From Hippophae tibetana (lineage: Eukaryota > Streptophyta > Magnoliopsida > Rosales > Elaeagnaceae), in contig CM072803.1 in assembly GCA_037013495.1 (NCBI GenBank), forward strand, positions 57,611,627 to 57,675,626: a DNA stretch of 64,000 nucleotides. Direction: 5' to 3'. The notes below the pieces were generated by a model that made no database searches, was not told the origin of the DNA, and worked only from the letters and a program-made list of their open reading frames with translations. The number at the start of each line of letters is the position of its first letter. Position 1 is the first letter of the stretch. A program made the translations under genes and the position numbers. This document shows positions 1 to 11,000 of the stretch, piece by piece.

Positions 1-57
1 GGGACCCACCTCTTTGATGCGTCCAGCCGCTGTACCCCACGTACGCGCGCCTCTGAT

Positions 58-346
58 CACGTGTGCTGGTCTCTGCATGCAACCGGATTTTGCTCCAATC
101 AGAAGCTGTCACGTGTCCGCCTGAATCCTTTCCTCGAATCCAAAGCTGCCACGTGTCCCACTAAATTTTAAGCCAATCATGTTATGACACGTGTCATGTT
201 TTGATGAGCGCGAAAGCGGAAGATCACACCCACGTGCAGCCGTTGTTCCCCTGCGGACAATCCATCGTGGCCCGTTTCTCGCAGCCAATCAGAAGTTGCC
301 ACGTGTTCGCATTCATTCCTTTCAGCGAATGAGACGCTGACACGTG
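58..346. promoter_or_regulatory. G-box / CCAAT cluster of the array unit (representative)
   Basis: Seven CACGTG cores lie within 289 bp, starting at 58, 110, 150, 188, 231, 300 and 341. CCAATCA motifs lie near 95, 173 and 286, two of them in the context CCAATCAGAAG just upstream of a G-box. CACGTG is the core site of plant bZIP (ABF/GBF) and bHLH (PIF/MYC) factors, and CCAAT is the NF-Y site. The cluster repeats in each of about 11 GC-rich blocks, and a related cluster occurs in the solo LTR (53640-54060). Function as an enhancer is inferred from motif content only. Confidence 0.6.
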
Positions 347-527
347 GCCTGCATAATGAATTAAAAAATGCAGAATCAGCGCCCTGTCTCACGCGTGAAT
401 TTAATTAATATTTTCGATATCGAATTTCGATACACGTTATTTTATTTTTCGATACAAAATTATTACGCGATTTTATAAAAAAATAAAATAAAAAATGTAA
501 TAATTTAGATGTATTATTTTTAGCTAT

Positions 528-818
528 AATGTTATTAAAGATATATCAATTAATAGTTAAATATAAAATAATTTTATCTTAAATGAAAAGGATGAACCTG
601 CCATCCTTTACTCTATGTATAGCTGTGCCTCCTTATTATTTACCAAAATGGTTCGGTGTTCTTTTTCTCATCAACTGCGATGAATAAAAAATTTCTTAAT
701 TCCACCAAGCATAGGGTCACCTACTTGGATCATGTGACGTTCTAAAAACAAATTATGCGTAGGATTCCCAATTTTAGTGCAACTATTAAAGTATTGAGAA
801 CAAAACTCAATGGCCAAT
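528..818 (-). pseudogene. TNP2 transposase fragment inside the array unit (representative copy)
   Basis: Read on the minus strand, this 291-bp stretch matches the 3' part of the TNP2 gene of CACTA-2 (about 56170-56465, plus strand). The match covers the region coding for a tract like KIGNP and the later DR-x-WEKAH-x-I tract typical of the TNP2 C-terminal region. It is present once per array unit and, at 29046-29336, is continuous with the CACTA-1 gene. It cannot encode a working protein. The identification rests on direct comparison of the two loci in this window. Confidence 0.8.
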
Positions 819-1920
819 TGATAACTGTATTTTATATAGTTATTTTCACCTATTTTATTAATTAAAATTGCAATGTTCTTAATGTTTTTAATTAGTTCAT
901 TTTAGTTTAATAAATTAGTATTTAATGTGTTTTATATTTTTGTATGAAAATTAAATAATTTGTATCGAAAGCGTACTTAATTGCAAATTTGTGGCCAAAA
1001 ATATAATTTTAGATTAAAGAGTGTTTAATTGCAATTTATAAAAGTCAAAAATATAATTTAAATTAAATTCGGGCTTGATTTTAATTATTAAAAGTTTAAA
1101 ATTTTAATTTAAATTAGAAAAGGGCTAAACTATAATTAAAGAAAGTTGAAAATGTAATTTGAATTAAACTTATGGGCCAAAATGAAATTTATTAAAGTTG
1201 ATTTCTTTGCGGAGGAGAGAAGATACCACGCGCCATATACGACGCGCGAAACGTGGCCGTCAGATCATACACGCAACGGCGAGGATGCGCGCGTATCCAG
1301 CAAACCTGACCAAAGCAAGTGGGTTCTCATTCTATCAGACACGCAGCTCGGCGCCGAGTGGGGCCCACCTGCCACGCAGGCCGACGTGCAGGTGGGACCC
1401 ACCTCTTTGACGCGTCCAGCCGCTGTACCCCACGTACGCGCGCCTCTGATCACGTGTGCTGGTCTCTGCATGCAACCGGATTTTGCTCCAATCAGAAGCT
1501 GTCACGTGTCCGCCTGAATCCTTTCCTCGAATTCAAAGCTGCCACGTGTCCCACTAAATTTTAAGCCAATCATGTTATGACACGTGTCATGTTTTGATGA
1601 GCGCGAAAGCGCAAGATCACACCCACGTGCAGCCGTTGTTCCACTGCGGACAATCCATCGTAGCCCGTTTCCCGCAGCCAATCAGAAGTTGCCACGTGTT
1701 CGCATTCATTCCTTTCAGCGAATTAGACGCTAACACGTGGCATGCATAATGAATTAAAAAATGCAGAATCAGCGCCCTGTCTCACGCGTGAATTTAATTA
1801 ATATTTTCGATATCGAATTTCGATACACGTTATTTTATTTTTCGATACAAAATTATTATGCGATTTTATAAACAAATAAAATAAAAAATGTAATAATTTA
1901 GATGTATTATTTTTAGCTAT
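819..1920 (+). repeat. Truncated G-box LTR inside the array unit (representative copy)
   Basis: This segment starts with TGATAACTG and matches the reverse complement of the solo LTR at 52595-54563 from its 5' end to just at its TATA box. The unit breaks off at GCTATA, where the fragment at 37772-38562 still reads GCTATAAATAG. About 1.1 kb of the roughly 2-kb LTR is therefore present in each unit: most of U3, without the complete TATA box, R or U5. The LTR is oriented with transcription to the right. The parent family looks like Ty3/gypsy from the LTR 3'-end style at 52600-52680, but no coding region of that family is in the window. Confidence 0.85.
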
Positions 1921-4073
1921 AATGTTATTAAAGATATATCAATTAATAGTTAAATATAAAATAATTTTATCTTAAATGAAAAGGATGAACCTGCCATCCT
2001 TTACTCTATGTATAGTTATGCCTCCTTATTATTTACCAAAATGGTTCGGTGTTCTTTTCCTCATCAACTGCGATGAATAAAAAATTTCTTAATTCCACCA
2101 AACATAGCGTCACCTACTTGGATCATGTGACGTTCTAAGAACAAATTATGCGTAGGATTCCCAATTTTAGTGCAACTATTAAAGTATTGAGAACAAAACT
2201 CAATAGCCAATTGATAACTGTATTTTATATAGTTATTTTCACCTATTTTATTAATAAAATTGCAATGTTCTTAACGTTTTTAATTAGTTCATTTTAGTTT
2301 AATAAATTAGTATTTAATGTGTTTTATATTTTTGTATGAAAATTAAATAATTTGTATCGAAAGCGTACTTAATTGCAAATTTGTGGCCAAAAATATAATT
2401 TTAGATTAAAGAGTGTTTAATTGCAATTCATAAAAGTCGAAAATATAATTTAAATTAAATTCGGGCTTGATTTTAATTATTAAAAGTTTAAAATTTTAAT
2501 TTAAATTAGAAAAGGGCTAAACTATAATTAAAGAAAGTTGAAAATGTAATTTGAATTAAACTTGTGGGCCAAAATGAAATTTATTAAAGTTGATTTCTTT
2601 GCGCAGGAGAGAAGATACCACGCGCCATATACGACGCGCGAAACGTGGCCGTCCGATCATACACGCAAAGGCGAGGATGCGCGCGTATCCAGCAAACCTG
2701 AGCAAAGCAAGTGGGTTCTCATTCTATCAGACACGCAGCTCGGCGCCCGAGTGGGGCCCACCTGCCACGCAGGCCGACGTGCAGGTGAGACCCACCTCTT
2801 TGACCCGTCCAGCCGCTGTACCCCACGTACGCGCGCCTCTGATCACGTGGGCTGGTCTCTGCATGCAACCGGATTTTGCTCCAATCAGAAGCTGTCACGT
2901 GTCCGCCTGAATCCTTTCCTCGAATCCAAAGCTGCCACGTGTCCCACTAAATTTTAAGCCAATCATGTTATGACACGTGTCATGTTTTGATGAGCGCGAA
3001 AGCGCAAGATCACACCCACGTGCAGCCGTTGTTCCCCTGCGGACAATCCATCGTGGCCCGTTTCCCGCAGCCAATCAGAAGTTGCCACGTGTTCGCATTC
3101 ATTCCTTTCAGCGAATGAGACGCTGACACGTGGCATGCATAATGAATTAAAAAATGCAGAATCAGCGCCCTGTCTCACGCGTGAATTTAATTAATATTTT
3201 TGATATCGAATTTCGATACACGTTATTTTATTTTTCGATACAAAATTATTACGCGATTTTATAAAAAAATAAAATAAAAAATGTAATAATTTAGATGTAT
3301 TATTTTTAGCTATAATGTTATTAAAGATATATCAATTAATAGTTAAATATAAAATAATTTTATCTTAAATGAAAAGGATGAACCTGCCATCCTTTACTCT
3401 ATGTATAGTTGTGCCTCCTTATTATTTACCAAAATGGTTCGGTGTTCTTTTTCTCATCAACTGCGATGAATAAAAAATTTCTTAATTCCACCAAGCATAG
3501 GGTCACCTACTTGGATCATGTGACGTTCTAAGAACAAATTATGCGTAGGATTCCCAATTTTAGTGCAACTATTAAAGTATTGAGAACAAAACTCAATGGC
3601 CAATTGATAACTGTATTTTATATAGTTATTTTCACCTATTTTATTAATTAAAATTGCAATGTTCTTAATTTTTTTAATTAGTTCATTTTAGTTTAATAAA
3701 TTAGTATTTAATGTGTTTTATATTTTTGTATGAAAATTAAATAATTTGTATCGAAAGCTTACTTAATTGCAAATTTGTGGCCAAAAATATAATTTTAGAT
3801 TAAAGAGTGTTAAATTGCAATTTATAAAAGTCGAAAATATAATTTAAATTAAATTCGGGCTTGATTTTAATTATTAAAAGCTTAAAATTTTAATTTAAAT
3901 TAGAAAAGGGCTAAACTATAATTAAAGAAAGTTGAAAATGTAATTTGAATTAAATTTGTGGGCCAAAATGAAATTTATTAAAGTTGATTTGTTTGCGCAG
4001 GAGAGAAGATACCACGCGCCATATACGACGCGCGAAACGTGGCCGTCCGATCATACACGCAACGGCGAGGATG

Positions 4074-4078
4074 CGCGC
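4074..4078. repeat. Target-site duplication of the Athila element, left
   Basis: CGCGC precedes the left LTR and is repeated at 18659-18663 after the right LTR. Uninterrupted array units read GATG-CGCGC-GTATCC at this point, so the duplication is confirmed by about ten empty sites in the same window. Confidence 0.97.
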
Positions 4079-6181
4079 TGATGAACGAAAACCGGCATCG
4101 CCGATTCCCGTAAATACTTTGGTTTTAATATTTATAAAACTCTCGCAAGTGCACGAATCATTTCGTAGAAAATGATAAGTATACTCCCAAGGTCGATCTA
4201 AGGAAGGAATGTGTGTGGTTTTTAATTTATTATTCAAACTTTTAAAAACGAAATTAAATCCTAAACATCCTGTCACGATAGTTTGGTTTTTGTGTTCCTA
4301 ATCTAATAACATAAAATAAACATATATACAAATTAATTAAATATAGTCTAATAACATAAAAATAAACATAGATACAAATTCAATAAATAATTATCTAAAA
4401 ATAAACATATATACGGATTCAATAAATATTCATGCAAATTTTTATCATTTATATTAGCGGAGTATTTATGGATATAATAACTAAATTAATTATGCTTGCT
4501 CATATTAACTAGGTTATTAAAGATATAAATTGATATTTTATTGATTCTCTCTTTTTTATATAAATACCACCTTTGGTGGGGTTAGATATTCTTTGTTAAC
4601 TAAACAAATCAATTAACACCTATGGGTGGGGTTGATAACTAATATGCTTAATTAAATTAATTCCTTTTTCTAAGAGATTGAAAATGAACCATTTAAATGC
4701 CACCTTTGGTGGGGTTAGACAATTTAAACATTATTCAAGGTGTCCAAATTAAACTTAAGAATTTAATTATCCGAGTACTAACTTTCAAGTTTTAAAACCA
4801 CTATTGAAAACATGTTGTCAATACATTTTCACATAATAATTCTTATAAAAACTTTTGAAATAGAGTTTCACTCTAACTACCGGGCGATTGTACCAACAAA
4901 TAAAAGAGCACTACTCTAAATTAGACCGGATAACTAAACCTTAAAATCTAATTTTCGGGTTTAAGTTTGTAATGAAAAATAATATATTTCTCTCTAACAT
5001 TCTTAATATAAAATCTTGAATAAAAACAAAATCAATTCATTTTAAAGATTTTTACCTATTTAATATTTCGCAAGCATAACAACGTCGTTATTACATCATT
5101 TTTACTAAACAGCTAGCATAGTTAAATTTAACCACAGACAAGTTGAATATAACATGTAAGAATAAAGCATAAAAATAACTGTAAAGAAAATAAAATCCTT
5201 ACAGAACTTCGACGCTATTCCCGTTGCTAGAAAACCTCCGAGCGGAATTTGCACTTCCATATATTGAATCAAAAATCTAAATTATTACAAAAACATTACA
5301 AGTTCCTCTCAAAAAGAGAAGAACACTAAACCTAAGAGAATTGAACTAAAAACTAAGAGAAAAACTAAGAAAAGCTTAGAAACTTAGAAAGAAACTAAGA
5401 GAAACTAAAAACTAAGAAATGAGAGAAAGAAAGAAGAGAGAAGTGAGTTTTGAAGGTGTGATTTGAAGTGAATGGAAGGGGGGTATTTATAGGTGAGGAT
5501 GGAGAGAAAAAATGAGTAAAAAAATGTTAAAAAAATATTAAAAAATGTAAAAACGCGTATTGGACTTGCTGATGTCATCAATGACGTCAGCATGACGTCA
5601 CAGGGGCGGCTGCACGTGAAAAATGGGGCGAAAACGCGTTGGGCGCGCGGATGGGCGGCTGCTGGGCGCTGCGCGCGCGCGCTGGGGCTGTCGCTGCGCG
5701 CAGCTCGGCGCGCGTGAACAGTGCCAGCGCGCTGCGTTGCGCGCAGCTGGGCATGCCAGCGCGCGCGGGCGCGCGCGGGATGGGGCGCTGGGGCGCGCTG
5801 GGGCGCGCGCGGCTGGGCGCTGGGGCGCGCGCGGCTGGGCGCTGGGGCGCTGGGCTGCGCGCACGGCCGGGCTGCGACGCGCGATTTCCGTCTTTTTGAC
5901 ATTTTTGACCTTTTCGACCCATTTCGTCCGATTTTTCCATGTTTGTTGACCTTTTCTCACTTATTTATTGATATATTTGTGATGTATTGCTTCAAATATT
6001 CCTCTTTAAGTCTTTACATTGCGTTTTTAAGCCAAAATACCTGAAAAACAATAAAAATACCCGTGATTCCGAAAAAGACAAATTTATATAAATATATGAT
6101 AAAACATATAAATATATGTATTTTTAATCAATTACAGTACATAAAATCATGGTTATTTTAGTGCTTTTTGAGCACTCATCA
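4079..6181 (-). repeat. Athila 3' LTR
   Basis: Length 2103 bp. In element orientation it begins TGATGAGTGCTC at 6181 and ends TTCATCA at 4079. It contains a GC-rich block (about 5638-5882), paired TGACGTCA palindromes (5582-5600), a TATA box (CTATAAATA, 5484-5492) and three CCACC..GGTGGGGTT hairpin motifs near 4567, 4618 and 4699. The 3' end (4079-4260) carries the reading TACTCCCAAGGTCGATC on the plus strand, a style common at Athila/Tat LTR ends. Open frames across the GC-rich block are composition artefacts. Confidence 0.95.
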
Positions 6182-6193
6182 CAACCCCCAACC
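6182..6193 (-). other. Polypurine tract of the Athila element
   Basis: The minus strand reads GGTTGGGGGTTG immediately before the 3' LTR start (TGATGAG). This is the expected site for plus-strand priming. Confidence 0.8.
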
Positions 6194-7727
6194 AGCTTCT
6201 TGCTAGTCTCTTAGCAAGAGAAGCGATAAAAGCTAAAAATTAAACTATCCTAAATCACTTTCGTGGATTGAAACGGTTGCATTTAGCCTATGCAACAAGC
6301 CGTTAAACCCCTAGGTTGCCCTAGTGGACGAGTTTGAGTCTCGTGAGGGTTTTCAGTAATGATACCCACAAACATTGAACTAAATGTAAAGATAAAAACA
6401 ATCAAATCAAAAATTAAAATTACAACACAATCAAAAATTAATTTAAGAGTAAAAGAACACAACATATCACAAAAATATCTCATACTTTTTAATCTCCTTT
6501 AAGATCATAATTAAAATCTCAAGCATAAGTTATTTTAATCTCTTTAAACAATCATGATTTTATTACAATAATTAGTCGAAAATCATTTTCATATTTCATT
6601 TCAAAAATGTATCAATTTAATTTTACCCAATTTCAGTGTCATGAATCAGTATTCGCTTCGACTCTATTCCTCACAAGTCAATACTCTCAAAGCACTGAAT
6701 CCTATGGGTTCAAACACTCATACTAATTTATATGCGAAAGAGTTGATGTATAGAAATGAACTAATATGTTCGCATATGTATAAAGAATAAAGGCTCAAAG
6801 TGTTATTTTAACATTGATCTCATGAAAGGAATCGAATGTATAAATTATAAAGATATCATATACAAAAATTATTTTCATGCATAAATCAAACTCATTAAGA
6901 AAGAATTTCAAGATATATGCTTTAACAAATGAAGAAATTGCAATGACTTTTTAGGGAATTACTTCCTATATCTTTCTTTTGTAATTAGCCTTTACTCACA
7001 ACTTTGTAGGCAATGTGGGTCATAGTATGTAGATGATACTATTTTTTATCTCTCTATTTTTTTTTTTTTTTTTTTTCTGTAGATATTTTTCAATATATGT
7101 ATTTTTTTAGAGAGTCAACCCATGTACAGATTGTACATTTTTTTGGATTTTGGTGAGTGGTTAATTTTGTGTCTTTTCTGTTTGATCTCGGTTTAGGTAA
7201 CCCCAGATATGTCTTTTTGTTTTTGTAACAGTCATGCATAAATGAGATATAAGCATATACTATCAATTTCTACTCAAATCATTTAATCTAAGCAAAAATA
7301 ATAATCAAAAATATATGATACTCTATTAAGATGAGAAAAAAATTCATACATTCAATGCTAATACCTATAGAGATCATCTAAACTTTTTGAATAAATAAGA
7401 AATGTGTTTGGAGTAGAAAAAATATATATTTCACTCTGAATAAAAGAAATTAGGCTCAAATTATATCTCACAAGGGTAGTCTCCACTAAAAAAAATTCAT
7501 AAACACCGATTTTGGGTTTAATATAATTTCCACATTTTATCAAGAAATACTAGTTATGACAAAAACTAACTAATTATCAAAAATAATTACAAAATATTTC
7601 ATGATATGTTTTCAAAAATTAATCTAACAGTACCAAAGACTTTAACTATTTACTTAAATTTGATTTAAAGATATGATACATTTTTGTGATAATTTTTTTT
7701 TTTTTTTATATATAGCATGGTAACTTT

Positions 7728-7742
7728 CCACCACCCCCAACC
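7728..7742 (-). other. Internal purine tract, possible second plus-strand primer
   Basis: The minus strand reads GGTTGGGGGTGGTGG about 340 bp after the pol stop, following GAGGACAATGTAAG. It closely resembles the terminal polypurine tract at 6182-6193. Internal purine tracts after pol are seen in other Athila elements; use as a primer is inferred. Confidence 0.45.
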
Positions 7743-8086
7743 TAGAACTTACATTGTCCTCAATGTAACAACTGCAAATTAAAGATAAAGAGAAAAGAGG
7801 AGAAAGATTACCTATTTCTTGAGAATGTGTAAGTAGTAATGAAGAAATGCAGGTGCATCCATCATATTCATCATTAAAGTGTATACAGACAGATCGCTGT
7901 GAACTTCTAACATCTCAACAAATATTTTAGTTTTAACAATTTTAAAAATTATTCACATACAAGTAAACTAAGATAAACAATAAAATTAAGTAAATAAAAC
8001 AAATAACAAAAAAATTACCTAACATGATGGGTTGCCTCCCATCCAGCGCTTAGTTTAACGTCTTAGCAAGACGTATCTTTTTGGTG

Positions 8087-11000
8087 CTAAGGGTTACTCA
8101 GCCAAATGCAATCCATTTCAGCAATGTTGTTTGGTTCTTCCACATAAGGCTTGACACGATGGCCATTAACTTTGAACGTTTTTTGTGTCTTGGAGTCCAA
8201 TAGTTCTACTACTCCATGTTCAGATACCTGAACTATTTTGAATGGTCCATCCCATCTTGATCTTAGCTTTCCTGGAAACAATCTCAAACGAGAGTTAAAT
8301 AAAAGAACTTTCATTCCAGGGTGAAGAGTCTTAGGAACTAGCCTCTTGTCATGATAGCGCTTAGTACGCTCCTTGTATAATTTGGCATTCTCATAGGCTT
8401 CATTCCTAATTTCTTCCAACTCATGAAGCTGGAGTACTCGTTTTTCACCTGCTTTATCTAAATCCATGTTTAGCTCTTTAATTGCCCAATAAGCCTTGTG
8501 TTCAAGTTCAACTGGAAGGTGGCACGCTTTCCCAAAGATTAACCGGTAAGGGCTCATCCCAATAGGTGTTTTGTAAGCGGTGCGGTATGCCCATAAGGCA
8601 TCATTTAACTTAAATGCCCAATCCTTCCTTGAAGGACGCACAGTGCGTTCCAGTATTCCCTTGATTTGCCTATTACTTACTTCCACTAATCCGGAAGTTT
8701 GAGGATGATATGGAGTAGCTACCTTATGTGTGATGTTGTACTTGTTTAGTACTCCATCAAAGAGTTTGTTACAAAAATGGCTACCTCCATCACTTATTAT
8801 AGCTCTAGGCGTTCCGAACCTACTGAATATGAAATCTTTCAAGAATTTCACAACAACATTAGCATCATTGGTTTTGGTGGGGATAGCTTCTACCCACTTG
8901 GACACATAATCCACAGCAACCAAAATGTATTGAAAACCATTAGATGGGGGAAAAGGACCCATAAAGTCAATCCCCCATACGTCAAAGAGTTCAACAACTA
9001 AATTAGATGTCAAAGGCATTTCATCTCTTTTGCTTATGTTTCCTGTTCTTTGACATCTATCACATTGTGCACAAAACATATGAGCATCTTTAAAAAGAGT
9101 GGGCCAAAAGAATCCAGACTGTAATATCTTACGGGCTGTCTTTTCTCCTCCAAAATGACCCCCACAATGAAGTTCATGACAAAAAGTCAGAATGCTCTTA
9201 TGTTCTTCTTCAGGTACACATCTCCGGATGACTTGATCTTGACCAATCTTGTATAAATAAGGGTCATCCCAGAAATAGTCCTTAATAGTTTTAAAAAACC
9301 TTTTCTTCTCCTGATATGAAGTGTTAGGTCGCAAAACACCAGTGGCAAGATAGTTTACAATATCAGCGTACCATGGGTTCGGACCTATGAAAAATAACTG
9401 TTCATCAGGAAAGGTTTCAACTATATCGTCATTACTCTCATCTTTAAGAGAATTAAAGTCAGAAATCAACCTAGACAAATGGTCAGCTACTAAGTTTTCA
9501 CTGCCTTTCTTATCCTTGATTTCTAGGTCAAATTCTTGTAAGAGTAAGACCCACCTGATTAACCTTGGCTTGGCATTTGGTTTACTTAATAGGTATCTTA
9601 AAGCAGCATGATCAGAATGCACAATCACTTTAGATCCTACTAAATAAGACCGAAATTTGTCTAAAGAGAATACTATAGCCAAGAATTCCTTTTCAGTGGT
9701 GGTGTAATTCATCTGGGCATCATTGAGTGTTTTGCTAGCATAGTAGATGACATGTAAACGCTTTTCCACTCTTTGTCCCAGGACTGCTCCTATTGCATAA
9801 TCAGAAGCGTCACACATTATTTCAAAGGGTAAAGACCAGTTTGGTGCCATTATAACAGGGGTAGATGTGAGTTTATCTTTCAAGGTATTAAAGGAGGTAA
9901 GGCAGTCATTGTTGAAATCAAAATCAGCATCTTTGGATAGCAAGTTACATAATGGACGACTTATTTTAGAGAAATCTTTAATAAATCGTCTGTAGAATCC
10001 TGCATGTCCCAAGAAGCTTCTTATCCCCTTCACAGATGTAGGGGGAGGTAGTTTGGATATCAATTCAACTTTTGCCTTATCAACTTCAATACCCTTGTTT
10101 GAAATTATATGTCCTAAAACTATCCCTTGTTGAACCATAAAATGACTTTTCTCCCAACTAAGGGTTAGATTGCATTCAATGCATCTTTCTAAAACCAAAG
10201 TCAATTTATGTAAGCAATCATCAAATGAGTTCCCAAAGACAGAGAAATCGTCCATGAAAATCTCAATGAATTTTTCCACCATGTCCGAGAAAATGGATAT
10301 CATGCATCTCTGGAACGTGGCAGGGGCATTGCATAACCCAAATGGCATTCTGCGAAAAGCAAATGTCCCAAAAGGACATGTAAATGTGGTCTTTTCCTGA
10401 TCTTCTGGTGCTATGGGTACTTGATAATATCCAGACAGTCCATCCAAAAAACAGTAAAATTCGTGCCCAGCTAATCTTTCCAACATTTGATCAATGAATG
10501 GAAGAGGAAAGTGATCCTTTTTCGTATATAAATTTAGTTTCCTAAAATCTATACACATTCTCCATCCAGTGATTATTCTAGTGGGCACTAATTCACTTTT
10601 GTCATTCTTAACAACTGTTATCCCAGATTTCTTTGGTACCACATGCACTGGACTAACCCACTTACTATCTGCAATAGGGTAGATAATCCCTTCTTCTAAT
10701 AATTTAAGAATTTCCTTCTTAACTACCTCTTGCATGTTTGGGTTTAGTCTTCTTTGGGCCTCTCGTACAGGTTTAGCACCGTCCTCCAAGTTGATCTTGT
10801 GCATACACATTGTTGGACTAATGCCTCTTATATCCCCTATACTCCAACCTATAGATTTCTTAAACTGTTTAAGCACTTTGATGAGTTCCTTTTCTTGTGG
10901 TTTGGTCAAGGTTGAAGAAATTATCACTGGATAAGTTTCCCCTTCTCCCAAAAACACATATTTTAAGTGCTCAGGTAAGTCTTTGAGTTCAAGTTCAGGT

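Larger units (their letters stand above)
1..4078. repeat. Tandem array of 1393-bp chimeric units, left part
   Basis: Three units lie left of the Athila insertion, and the window opens inside a unit. The same landmark (the ATG before the residues KFIKVDFF) recurs at 1182, 2574 and 3968, spaced 1392 and 1394 bp. Each unit has a GC-rich block of about 0.6 kb, full of CACGTG motifs, and an AT-rich block of about 0.8 kb. Each is built from two unrelated sources: about 1.1 kb of LTR (for example 819-1920) and about 0.29 kb of CACTA TNP2 sequence (for example 528-818). Short open frames of 131, 106 and 71 codons recur in every unit. They lie in LTR non-coding sequence and I do not regard them as genes. 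Confidence 0.95.
6182..8086 (-). other. Athila 3' non-coding region, no env-like ORF
   Basis: This 1.9-kb AT-rich stretch between the pol stop and the 3' LTR contains T-runs at 7053-7076 and about 7693-7707. Athila elements often carry an env-like ORF here, but the only open frames are 66 and 61 codons (6283-6483 and 7358-7543) and have no recognisable features. The 66-codon frame is hydrophobic, which could be a composition effect. Confidence 0.7.

Noticed and set aside
2562..2957. 131-codon ORF conserved in most array units (also at 19934, 21328, 22721, 24114, 25507, 26901, 28295)
   Set aside because: It lies in LTR U3 and unit copies share it by descent. Overlapping frames of 106 and 71 codons are equally conserved, one unit (1182) has it frameshifted, and the solo LTR lacks it. 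No protein features.
5405..6044. Cluster of 86-165-codon ORFs on both strands in the Athila LTRs (also 17882-18521)
   Set aside because: All cross the GC-only block, which lacks stop codons in every frame. Low-complexity A/R/P/G translations are a composition artefact.
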